Program-made: the position numbers and the translations under genes
Notes under the pieces: model-generated
Database searches by the model: none
What the model saw: the letters and a program-made list of their open reading frames with translations, nothing else
Told to the model about the DNA's origin: nothing
From: Papilionanthe hookeriana x Papilionanthe teres
Lineage: Eukaryota > Streptophyta > Magnoliopsida > Asparagales > Orchidaceae
DNA length: 64,000 nucleotides
Assembly: GCA_022702705.1 (NCBI GenBank)
Contig: CM040428.1
Location: 105,170,022-105,234,021, forward strand
Direction of reading: 5' to 3'
Part shown: piece after piece, positions 45,641 to 56,383 of the stretch
How positions within the stretch are numbered: the first letter of the stretch is position 1
How the letters are laid out: each line of letters starts with the position of its first letter

Positions 45641-45881
45641 ATTGTTTGCAATTTTGTTAGGATTTGCAACTTGTTTTTATTGTTTTCAAAATTTTCTAAC
45701 AATACACTCTAATTTAGAAATATGAGGCACTAAACCTATAGATCTGATACTATGCATACAAACACAATAATCACACACTAACAATAAACTTACACACACA
45801 ACTATGACTTGCAATTCAAATATATGATTTCCAATACTACAAAAATAAATTTTTAACAGTGACTTTTTCTTTTACCTTGCC

Positions 45882-45899
45882 TCCCCGGAAACAGCGCCA
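45882..45899 (-). other. E0 primer-binding site
   Basis: On the minus strand the sequence is tggcgctgtttccgggga, nine bases from the LTR end. It resembles the tRNA-Asp-type site of many Athila elements with a few mismatches. Confidence 0.75.
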
Positions 45900-45908
45900 A
45901 TAACTTGG

Positions 45909-47524
45909 TGTGACTTTTTTTAAATTGGAAAAATTAATGTAAATCAGATTTAGATTTATATATTTATTTTAATGATAATGAGTCACACAATTAATGCAAG
46001 TATACGTATCGCTCAAGTAATACAGGGCTTTAGTGGAGTCCTGAAATATCGATCCCACGGGGAGGCATTACTTTTATGGCGTAGCACAGAATCTCTTATC
46101 GAATCATAGTACAATTGCATCTGGATAAATTCTGGAAGTAAAGACAAACATGTTCAGTTACTATATCTACCAAAGCACGTTCTATACTCTGGCAAGTTAA
46201 ACTAACAAGACTAAATTTATAACAACGTTCAGTTGCAAGAAAGAGCATTCCTCCTTTCCATTCATAATGTGATGATTATTGTGAAACAAATTAGTGATAC
46301 AAATGTATTGTGCGGCTGTGCCAAATATGAGCTTTCCTATACTTTACCCATATTACAACGTATAAAGAACATTGGCTAATCCTAAGTTAAGTCCCCAAAT
46401 CCGTGGTTAGGCTGGGAGGATACTAACACATAAAGCTCCAAATTCCCTTCACCTGAAGGCTAACTCTTGCTTTAGTTTCTAAACATTAGGACCAATTTGA
46501 GGATTTCAGTCTATAACTCTGAAATCTCCAATTCTACACCCATCAAAGTATATTTCCCTATTTAACTTCTCAATTCATGGAATTCGAATGTGACCTTCAC
46601 TTTAGTTGTGGAACTCATAATCCTTTCGGAACATATGTTTTCCAACAAGTTTTAACAATTAAATTGGCCAAATCAAAAAGTAAATGAAGTTATAAGGGAA
46701 AAGGTCATCACAAATTATTCATAATAAATCGACACATCATTTCCATTTCACAACATCAATACATCACATGAAAAGGAGAAAGACAAAGAAATCTACTCAA
46801 AACTCATGAGGAAAAGATGACAAAACATGGATTTCATATATAAAAATAATGTGTTACAAACAGAGTAAAGTAATGATAGCTTATCTCAAACTCTTCCCCA
46901 AGAGAATCTCAAGGAATTCCTTTGACTCCTCTTCTTTCTTGACAACAAATACAATTCTCTCTTTAGAATAACAAGAAAGAAGAAATCTCTCACTTTCCCT
47001 CTTCCCTCACACTCCTTAAAAGAGAAAAAACACAAACCTAACTTCCTACACAAAAAAGAAATAACTCACTATGTAAACTTTAAACTCCTCTCTTCCTTTC
47101 TTCCCCTTTTAAAATGTGGCTCCAAAAGTGTTTAAATTCTATAAAAACTGAATTCCCAAGAGTTTCCTAAAGCAACCTTTGAAAATCCGACCAAATACAT
47201 TGAATCTAGTTCAAAATCGGGATAGGGCGCTATCTAGCACTGGTAGGAGCACCGTTTGGTGCATTATTCTGCCAAAACGTTGTAACTCTATGGAAAATAG
47301 AGCTATCCGACGCTGGTGACAGTGTCGTTCGGTGCTAGTTCAATAAAATGCACTTTTGTCCTTCTTCGCTCCAAATTTGCTCCCCTTTTGCTTCCTTTTA
47401 CTCCAAAAGCCTAAAATCATTATACATGCATGAAATCATCAAAAATACCTTTCTTTAAAGTGTAATATCTTCAAAAATAGGTATGAACTAAAGAGTAAAA
47501 AGAAATCAAAATTTTAGTGTATCA
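45909..47524 (-). repeat. E0 5' LTR (about 1.6 kb)
   Basis: On the plus strand it runs TGTGAC...GTATCA, giving TG...CA ends. The part 46531-47524 is matched by 1-420 joined to 35191-35785. The primer-binding site lies just to its left. It contains two 'gcgct...accgtt / gtgtcgttc' motif copies at about 47226-47340. The flanking bases at 47525 (gtgat) cannot be checked for duplication because the other end lies outside the window. Confidence 0.88.
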
Positions 47525-48165
47525 GTGATCGCGAGGGGACTTTTGTTCTGGAGCGTAGATTTTGGAAGGTTGGCTCATTTTGCTAACAGTTTCAGCCAGC
47601 AAGCCAGATACCAGCAAATCCTCTTCAGTTCCTACACCAGACTATAGCAGATGTTATTACCACATTATCATCTGGATTGATGTTACAGTATTTTGCAGTC
47701 AGATATATGTACTTCATCATATTTTTGGATGCCTGTTAGCAATGCATCCAATGTGCTAAGTATTGGATCAGTTGTATCGATGTTTGAATGAAGTTAATGA
47801 AGAATTCTGTTTTTAGAATGTTCCCATTTGTGTTTAACAGTTAATAAGTAGCGGGACCTAATCGGGGTCCCAAAATAATAAAATGAAAAAGGAATGATAC
47901 AAAACAAAATTGAAACTAACATAAAAGAAACTTAAATTAAAGTGCTTAAAAGTAATTCAAAAATAAAACCATAAAAAAGAAATGATATGATGAAGCAAAA
48001 AAAAAAATTAAATAAAAAAAACATGAAAACAAATTTGAAAATCAAATTCTTCTCGAGATTTCAAATACTCTCAATTATTTCTGAAGTCTTGCATTCTGAA
48101 AAGAACATTCCACAATTTTTGTGTCTTACACAATGTCACGTCCCAAAAATGTCACAAATCTAAAA
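47525..48165. other. Unassigned segment, probably 3' internal part of E3
   Basis: There is no recognisable gene. A 65-codon frame at 47562-47759 starts at a non-ATG codon and shows no motif. From 47880 on the DNA is A-rich and similar in character to the region after the ALKBH-like ORF in E1. E0 seems to have inserted at its left edge. Confidence 0.4.
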
Positions 48166-48169
48166 TCAA

Positions 48170-49065
48170 TAAATACAAAATTCTTCCCAAGATATCCATT
48201 GAAATTTCTTTCGATATTCAAGGATCGATAAGAGACTTCGACACCTCTCTACCCTATATTTCCACATCCCTTCCGAGATATTTTTTCATCAGTCATGATA
48301 TTCGAGGGTTGATAAGAGACCTCGACACATATCTCCCCTATATTTTCACATGCCTTCCGATATATTTTTCCACCTGTCACGATATACAAGGGACGATAAA
48401 AGACTTCAACACCCCTCTTTCCTATATTTTCACCTCCCTTCCAAGATATTGTTACATCTGTCACGATATTCGAGGGTCAATAAGAGACCTCGACACCTGT
48501 CTTCCCTATATTTCCACCTCCCTTCCACGATATTTTTCCATATGTCACGATATGTGAGTGTCGATAAGATACTTTGACACCTCTCTTCCCTATATTTCCA
48601 TTTGCCTTCCGAGAAATTTTTCCACCTATCACGATATTTGAGGGTCGATAAGAGACCTCGACACCTCTCTTCCCTATATTTCCACATCCCTTTTGAGATA
48701 TTTTTCCATCTGTCACAATATTTGAGGGTCGATAAGAGACCTCGACACCTCTCTTCTCTATATTTCCACATCCCTTCCGAGTTAATTTTCCATCTGTCAC
48801 GATATTTTAGGGTCGATAAGAGACTTCGACACCTCTCTTCCCTATATTTCCACCTCCCTTCCGAGATATTTTTCCAACTGTCACTATATTCAAGGGTTGA
48901 TAAGAGACTTTGACACCTCTCTTCCCCATATTTCTACCTCTCTTCCAAGATATTTTTCCATCTATCACGATATTCGAGGGTCGATAAGAGACTTCGACAC
49001 CTCTCTTCCGTAAATTTCCATAGCCCTTCGGAGAAATTCTCCACTTGCCACGATATTTCGAGGCC
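48170..49065. repeat. 84-bp tandem array (about 10.5 units)
   Basis: 'gataagagac' recurs at 48227, 48311, 48395, 48479, 48563, 48647, 48731, 48815, 48899 and 48983, every interval exactly 84 bp. Units contain 'ttccctatatttccacctcccttccgag' type sequence with scattered substitutions but no indels. Because 84 is a multiple of three, several frames on both strands stay open; I read these as by-products. The position, upstream of the E3 LTR, matches the E1 array. Confidence 0.95.
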
Positions 49066-49079
49066 GACACCTGAATCCC

Positions 49080-49345
49080 AGTCCTCGTCTAAATTTTGAT
49101 TCTCACCTCCAAGACCAGTACCTAAATTCTAGTTCTCATCCTTTGGGGTCAGTACATGAATCCTGATTCCCATTTTTCGAGATTGTTACCTAAATTCTAA
49201 TTCTCACCTCCGAGACTAGTACCTACATTCTAGTTCTCATCCTTCGGGGTTAGTACTTGAGTCCTGATTCTCATTTTTTGAGATTGGTACCTAAATTCAG
49301 ATTCTCACTTCTGAGGTTGGTACCTAAATTCCAGTCCTTGCACTT
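49080..49345. repeat. 33-34 bp tandem array with a three-unit higher-order pattern
   Basis: Units starting 'agtacc/agtaca/gttacc' lie at 49117, 49151, 49185 and 49218, and continue to about 49340. Three variant units alternate (ending ggggtc, gagatt and gagact), giving a pattern of about 101 bp. It directly follows the 84-bp array. Confidence 0.85.
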
Positions 49346-49844
49346 GTTCTAATTCCACCAATCTATCAAATTCTAACACACCATAAATTTCAATATTTTA
49401 TTCAAAAATCAAAACTCAAATTCAGATTTAAGTTTAAAATTCAAGAAAAATTTGAAATCAAACCCAAAATTAAGTTAAAATCTTTTCATAATCAAATTTT
49501 AAATCCAAATCATCAAATTAAAAGTTTTGAAATAAACAAACAAAAATTTTTCAAAAAAAATTATTAAAACTCAAAAGAAAAAGAAGGGAAACATTTGCTC
49601 AAATCATTCTCAAATCAAAATTTACTAAATCAATTCAAATCCGGTCCTCCTTGAAATGTGAAAGGGTAAATTCCTTGCTACATTTTAAAGGTTTCTACCC
49701 ATCTTCTCCCCAGTTGGAGTTTTCCTTTTCCCCAGTGCGAGCTCTCTCCCCAGCAAACACTTTTCTTGTTGGACCTTAGGTCTTGTCTTGAGTTTTAACT
49801 CAGATAACCAATATGTGTGGTGTGCTCTTCTCACACACCACATT
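49346..49844 (+). other. E3 segment between arrays and 3' LTR
   Basis: A-rich non-coding DNA. It ends with a C-rich stretch and 'tgtggtgtgctcttctcacacaccac', which is also found in E1 just before its 3' LTR. I see no gene. Confidence 0.55.
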
Positions 49845-50945
49845 TAGTTTCTTCTTAGATAGCCTAGGGTCTAGCCATAGGACTCACTTGATGACTTTTC
49901 TTAGAAGACTAGCTGTGAAACCCTACCATATAAAAATTCCACATGCTTGCTTTCTTAGCTTAGAGCATTCATATGTTAGGATCTAACCCCTAATCTCTAA
50001 GGGGAACATGGCTAAACATAAGAAAGACCAAATAGGATTCCCTATAGGTGGTCATTCCTTTGGATCTACCCTTGGAGGTCTGGAGCTCTTGCACTTACAC
50101 TTACACTCCACACTCGCAATTTTAAACCAAACACATCCCAATTTGATCCCCTAACCCTTTGGACACTCATGTGTGTGGTCCCACCAACACTAAGCTTATT
50201 GCTAAGGTGACAAAAATTAACACATAGAGGACCAAAGAGAGTCACTTCTGATCTGTAACTTAAACAGTTTGACATCCCAAATTGAATTCCGAAATCCTAC
50301 CAAATTCTCCAATTTTGACCCAAATGCCCCAAAAATCCACAAAATTCCCAAAATATTCCTAAATTGCGAAAATTCCCAAAAATCATTCTGAAATACCTCC
50401 CACCACTCAAATTGAACAAAATTACCCAAATTTACCAAAATTTCTAAAATTGCCCCAAATTGGCCTAAATTACCAAATTACACCTAAAAAGGGCCCGAAA
50501 ACCCAAAACTTCTCAGAATCACCCTAGCTCTGCAAAAATTCATTCTAGAGCATTCCCCTTATCACACAAAGAATTTTAACTGTAAACATGCTATACCTCC
50601 GAGCAACCGGTGGGCCCCTCACAACCAAAGAAGCCGATATTTGAATGACGTTCTAGGGGTTCGTAAAATCGTTCGCATTGGTCAGAAATGCCCCCGAACA
50701 CTCTCGTTTGACTCCAAATTTCATTTTGTGCTACCTGAGCCTTTAATTTAAATTTTTAAGCACTTACTCTGAAACCCCCCAAAATTACCAGAATAAGCCT
50801 ACTTAGCCCAAAATTCAAAAAAAACTTTAAAAAATCTCAAAAATTCCTAAAATCTCTAAAAAATTCTAAATTTCATTTTGTTTAACTACACCATAGCCTA
50901 ATTTTGTCAATTTAACCTGATTTTGTCAATAGCCCCAAATTTGTC
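49845..50945 (+). repeat. E3 3' LTR, first part
   Basis: It aligns with 450-1310 of the E1 LTR and, more closely, with 56410-57240 of the E2 LTR ('agatagcctagggtctagccataggact', split by few changes). The first 20-30 bp of the LTR appear deleted. Similarity ends near 50945, after 'gtcaatttaacctg..'. Confidence 0.8.
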
Positions 50946-53900
50946 ATTTTTGACCCGATCGACGATGAGGTTGCCAAGCGACCTCGGATTTCAAAACAGA
51001 CTGTACTGTTGCATCCCGAATGTTGAAATTACTTGGCAAGCATATTTAATTTGCTTTATTTTGATGCACGGGCGAACGATGCCAAAACCGGCACATATAG
51101 GTAAATAAATAACTAATTAAAACTTTTTTTTTTTTATTTTCGAATCCCAGCCCCCCTCCTCCCTCTTGGTCATGACTTTTGACCTAGCCATGGCTGAAAA
51201 TCCCATGGTGTGGCACCCTCCTTGCTTCTTCTTCAAGGCTTGGCTCTTTCTTCCTCTCTTTGCTTCAATCCATCAATGGCAGCTTTTGGTCACTTCTCAT
51301 CATTTCTTTCACCTCTATCACCTCAAAAGTGGTCTAATGGCTTCAGCTTGCTTGCTACCAAGGCTCCTTACACATTAGTTAGTTTAATGGCTCTTTTTCC
51401 CCTTCTTCCTCTTCTTCTTCTTTGTCTATTTAATGGCCCTTGTTGGCCTTGTTTCAGTTGGCCGAAAATTGAATTTGGAAGGGGAGGTGCTGCACAAAAT
51501 TCTTCTAAGTTTGTTTTTATCTTTGTTTTGGTGCCTCATTTCAAGTGGTAATCCCCTTAACTCCATAACTTCTTTGGTTTCTTGCTTTTGGATGTTAGGA
51601 TCGATTCATCTTTCGGCTTAATTGGTTGGTTTGGATAGCTTTTTTTTTCCTCCTCACATTATATGCTACAAGTTTCATTTTATAAATAAAAGGGAAAGAA
51701 AATTATCCAAGGAAAAGTTTGGTTTTGGTGGAGGAAGAGAAAGCTTGCTAATGTTTGTGCTCTGTTTTTTATTCGTAAACTTGATAGAAGAAAAACTTGC
51801 TAATGTTTGGGCAATCTTTTGGTTCATAAACTTGATGAACGAAAAGCTTGCTAATTTTTGTGCTCTCTTTTACCTTCATAAGCTTGGTGGAAGGGTTAAG
51901 GCTTGCTTATATTTGTGTTCTCTTTTGATTCATGAAATTTGGTGGAGGAAAATTTAAACTTGCTAGTGCCTTTGCCCCTTATGTTGATTCATGAAATTTA
52001 ATGGTGATGCTTCTAATCTTAAAAGCCTCATATCATGTGAAGGTAATATGAACATGAAAATTCATAAAATAAAGTTTGTTATGTTTTATATTCACATTTG
52101 GATGTATGGTGGCAAGAGAGCTTGAGGAGGCATTTAAAATTTTGGAAACTCTATGTGTTAGTGATTTTCTTGCACTTCTTTGATATCCAAAAGTCATGCT
52201 TGAAGTGTTATAAACTTTAATCAATGCACATGATATTCCTATGAGTTTAAAAGTTTAAAGGCTTGATAGCTTCACATGCATTTTAAAGATCTTTTTGTCC
52301 TCCCATGGTTGGCCGAAACTTCATGCTTAATGGGCTTAATACTGTGGTTGTTTCATATAGCAATTCATAGCCCCTTAAACCCCTCCTTATAATGGCTATG
52401 CATTATTAAAGGTTGAAAATTTACTTGCTTCATATGGTATTTCAAGAGGCCTTTTTCTCTCCTCTTAACTGGCTAAACTCATGCTTAAAATATTTAGAAC
52501 TTTTGTCATTTCAATGTGCAAGTTGAAAGGTTTGTTGGAAAGTTTATTTGCTCTTTTTGGAGATCCAAAGCTTATGCATCAAATGCTTAAAACTTTAGTT
52601 GTTTCATGTGCAAGTTGGAAATGGTTTGGTAGGGTTTTATGCAAAATTCGGATTACAAAATCTTCACTTTTGAAGCACTCATGAATGAGACCCTACATGC
52701 TTGTTTTTCACTTACTTCACCAAGCCATCACATATACAATACTTGGGCTTTGTTTTTGCACACATTTCACCTCATTCTGTACATGAAATCTTTTTTGTAC
52801 ATAATACTTCACTTTACTTCTATCACCCCAACATGCTACATCCCAAAGTTTTACATTCTACATTCCACATACACTTCAAAAAATTTTAAAACACTCACAA
52901 GCTACATTTAAGAGCTCTACATTTCACATGCATTTGACACTTGTGGAGGCGGCTATTAGCATCAAATATTTTTTAAGAAAAGGGGGATTGTTACATATAT
53001 GCATGTGGTACTTGTTTGATTATGTTCATTGCAAATTTGGATGAATGCCATCACCCCTATGCATGCCTAAAGTAAAAATCTGCACTTAGCTACTTTTGTG
53101 GAGGTTATTTATATCACTCCTAAGCATGCCTAAAGTAAAAATCTGCACTTGTGAAGTTACTTTGGATGAGTTTACATCATATCTATGCTTGCCAAAATGC
53201 AAAATCTGCACTTGTACAATAATGTGGAGTTAGTTTGGATCATTCCTATACTTGTTTAAATAAAAAATCTACATTTATATAATTGTTTAAAGTTGATCTA
53301 GACCACACATATGCTTTCCAAAAGTGAAAAAAAACACTCATACATTTTTTAGGGATTCGCTTAAACCAATTCTATGTTGTCGCTAAGTGAAAATTTGTAT
53401 TAGTAGCCATTACATATGTTGGTTTTAAATGCCTCTTTGCTGCCCTATATTAAAATCTCATTATTTGGCTTGTCCCGAGTTAGTTTTTAACATTTCTTTG
53501 CTAAGAGTTATATTGGTGGTCACCTTGCGAGTTGGTTTTAATTATGTTCTTGCTACCCTCATTTAAAATCCATCTTGGTGACTACTATTTGTGTTGCTTG
53601 CAAGAGAGGAAAAGATTTGCTTACTACTTCAAAGAGGGAATTGTGAGATGTGATTCACGTTTGATTTTCTTTCACTTGTGAGACACTTTACTTGCACATT
53701 TGTTCTTTACATTGCTTCAACGAACTCTCTACCTGTTATGGTACCCTATACTTATGATGTTTCGTTGTTGCGTCATTGTGAATGTGGAGAATTAGACTTT
53801 CCTATATACATGCTTGTTACATTGCTTTGGTTGTGGAAGTTGCAGGTGTGGAAAGGTGTTTTAGCGCCGTTATGCTTCCCGTTTTTTTTACCACCCTTTC

Positions 53901-54949
53901 TTGTTGGGATCGTTCCTTTTTTTCTACTTACGAGGGCTATTTGGCCCTCTTTTGCATCTTTCTGTTGTGACTCTGCAAGCCCAGGTTACATACCTTACAG
54001 ATGCTCCTCACATCACGTTGGAGGGGTTGTCCTTTCTTTACTTTACACACCTTGCAGATGCTCCTTGCACCACATACAGACCTTATTTTGTCCTTTACTT
54101 TGTGCGGTTTTGAGGAGCGACTCATCTCCATCATGTCATGTTTTAGACAGGATCATTTCCTCCTCTCTCTTCCTTGTCTCCTGTCCTTTGTTTCTTCTTA
54201 CTTCTTGGCCTAGGTCTTGTGCTTATGTAGGACGCATAAGCATGCATGTATAGCCTTCTGCTATATGTGGGGCCATTAAGTAAGGCTGTAAGTAGGACGG
54301 TTAGGGAGGATGATGATGAAATTGCATTAGAGAGGGATACGAGATTATTCTAGAATAGTACCTCCTGACTCAAAGACCATGGAGAGGGTAGAGGAAGGAA
54401 TTCACGACACTATTTTCCCACCCACAGGGTATCTACCACCGTCATACTTAGATTGCTAGTAGTCCTAATTCGATTAGGAGGGTAAACTAGTGGATCACAC
54501 TGTTTTACAAGATATACAAGTACATTTCAAAATACAAAACTACCTCCACTACAAACAGCCCTTCACCCATAAATTTTTACTTGCATGAAATCCAAATTGA
54601 AATGAATGATAAATCTACAAAGGTCCACGGTTGACTGTCTAGATCAAGTTAGGACTGCTCTCTGTAGGATGATGGTTTGGTAGTCAGCACTTAAGGGTGG
54701 GATATATACAACATAGCTCTAAGACCTCCACGCCATCGTGCTTATAGTCCTTCCAGACTTTTACTCTGTTCTTTGTATTTTTCCGACGGATTTCCTACCA
54801 TACATACCTCTTTAGTTTAGTTTTCTTTCTCTACTTTTAAGCACATACATACCTATTTATTTTTGTTTGCTTGTTTTACTTTTCAGTACATAGACATCTG
54901 TTTAGTTTTGTTTGCTTGCTCTACTTTTCAGAGCATATATACTTGCTTA
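50946..54949. other. Unassigned 4-kb block inside the E3 LTR
   Basis: It replaces the 4.4-5 kb expected from the E2 and E1 LTRs. A 'tatttaat' box at 51427-51434 followed by 'ggccgaaa' and 'ggggaggtgctg' recalls the E1 promoter region, so part may be diverged LTR. It contains three groups of degenerate tandem repeats: about 60 bp at 51700-51960 ('gcttgctaatgtttg'), about 80 bp at 53040-53340 ('aaaatctgcactt'), and about 60 bp at 53960-54110 ('ttgcagatgctcc'). No retroelement protein motif was found. A 191-codon frame at 53678-54253 is low-complexity and starts at GTG. Confidence 0.45.
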
Positions 54950-56383
54950 GTTAAGCTTGCATGTTAAATAACAATGGCACCCTGCATGATAACCCAAACC
55001 AAAATTAAAATAAAATAGCAAGATAAAAATTTACTGCCACAACATTAAAAATATAAAACAACTCAAAATCGAATCACAAACAAAAAAATGATCACAAGTG
55101 AAACTAATTAAAATGTCTTATTGGATGACCGGGAGTTCCTCGGAGGAGGTAACCTACGTGTTGCTAACGAGATCTCCCACGGTCTGGATAAAAGTATGAA
55201 ACTTATTAAGTTGGGTTTAGTAAATTCATCCGAACTAAGTGAATCAGATGATAATGGAGAAACCGGAATGAGGGAACAGTGGGATCCTAACAGGTGTCTC
55301 CATAATCAACTTAAACATTTGTTTTAATTAAAACACTAAGCCAAATCAAATTTAAACTTCCCAGAACATGAGACTTCTCTCATCCCTTGAATATCACTTC
55401 TTAAACTAAACGTTCTGCAACAATAAGGAGCATGGAACATGCACCGTGGGTAGCTCGATCGAGGATGCAGGATATGTCCGAGAGAGCGAACAACGAGTCT
55501 ACAATAGCAACTTCTTTCCTTAGAAATAAATAATAATCCATAGGACTTCGACTTAGCTTGCTTAGTGTAGCATAACACTCACTTTTCCTCTTTAGGCCTT
55601 TCCACTTAATGCAATATAAGCCCTAACTCGCTTAGTGTTTATGAGGTTGTCATCAGATTTGGCATAAATCCTTCTAATTTCCAGGCTATTTACTTGATTT
55701 GTGTCAAAGTGAATGTAAGCCCAATTAGTTAAAAATTGGCAGGACAAAATATAAATAATTCTCTTAAATTGAAGCCATATAATAGGATAGATCGGGAAGT
55801 CACCAAGATCTCCTCTTGGATCCATGATTTCTCCTAGTTCTTCCTCTTTTGGATTCCTCAAAATAAAATGTTCCAGAATTTGAGCCTTCCATACCTATTG
55901 GATTCTAACTATCACAATTTCATTAAAGATTCTTGAGCCTCTTGAAGTCGTAAAATACTTTTCTTGATTTTTATCAAAAGTTTTCTTAAGTGACTTCAGT
56001 TATCTAAGATGTAATTAATTATAGGGGCTTGCCCTTATAAGGAACTTAAACGAACTAGCACTAATATAACCCCCATTTGATTCTCTTTTGTATTAAATGA
56101 GGGAACCTGTCGGTCAACATAACAGTTTTCACAGACCAAACCGATGTCATATTTGATTAGTTTATTTAACTAAGCCTCCATATTAAGCGATGTGTCTGTT
56201 CCTCAGGGTAGATGCATAGCTTGATACGAGTGCTCATTTATTTAAACTATTCAAGGTATGAAGTCCATTTGATTTCATATTTTAAAATTAAAATTATATT
56301 TTTAAATAAATAAATTGGATGTCCTTCCAAAGCGAGAGTCGGGATTTCAATTCTGGCAGCGGATAGCTTCTACTGGATGACCT
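54950..56383 (+). repeat. E3 3' LTR, last part
   Basis: It aligns with the final 1.5 kb of the E1 and E2 LTRs: 'ggcaccctgcatgata', 'gtaacctacgtgttgctaac', 'tctaagatgtaattaattataggggcttgccc'. The final bases 'ggatagcttctactggatgacc' match a place about 60 bp before the E1 LTR end. The LTR is then cut by the start of E2. Confidence 0.82.

Larger units (their letters stand above)
1..47524 (-). mobile_element. E0: Athila-like Ty3/gypsy LTR retrotransposon, 5' end at right, 3' LTR continuing left of the window
   Basis: The element reads right to left: 5' LTR 45909-47524, primer-binding site 45882-45899, gag, protease, RT, RNase H, integrase, two env-like frames, polypurine tract near 35786 and a 3' LTR. 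The 3' LTR is cut in two by E1: 35186-35785 lies to the right of E1 and 1-420 to the left. Base 1 aligns to about 46531 of the 5' LTR, so roughly 620 bp of the 3' LTR lies outside the window. Lineage is assigned from the gag and integrase motifs and from a conserved segment after integrase. Numerous in-frame stops make it a dead copy. Its own target duplication cannot be tested here. Confidence 0.9.

Noticed and set aside
48170..49065. CRISPR-like regular spacing
   Set aside because: The whole 84-bp unit repeats with no unique spacers, and the context is a plant retroelement.
48249..49070. Open frames of 70-113 codons on both strands
   Set aside because: They are by-products of an 84-bp tandem repeat whose length is a multiple of three. 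No start context or motif is shared.
51121..51140. T-run as a poly-A tail of a minus-strand retrogene
   Set aside because: No coding homology on the minus strand next to it and no target duplication was found.
53678..54253. 191-codon hydrophobic Cys/Ser/Leu-rich frame
   Set aside because: It starts at GTG, includes degenerate repeats, and shows no domain. It probably reflects T-rich non-coding DNA.
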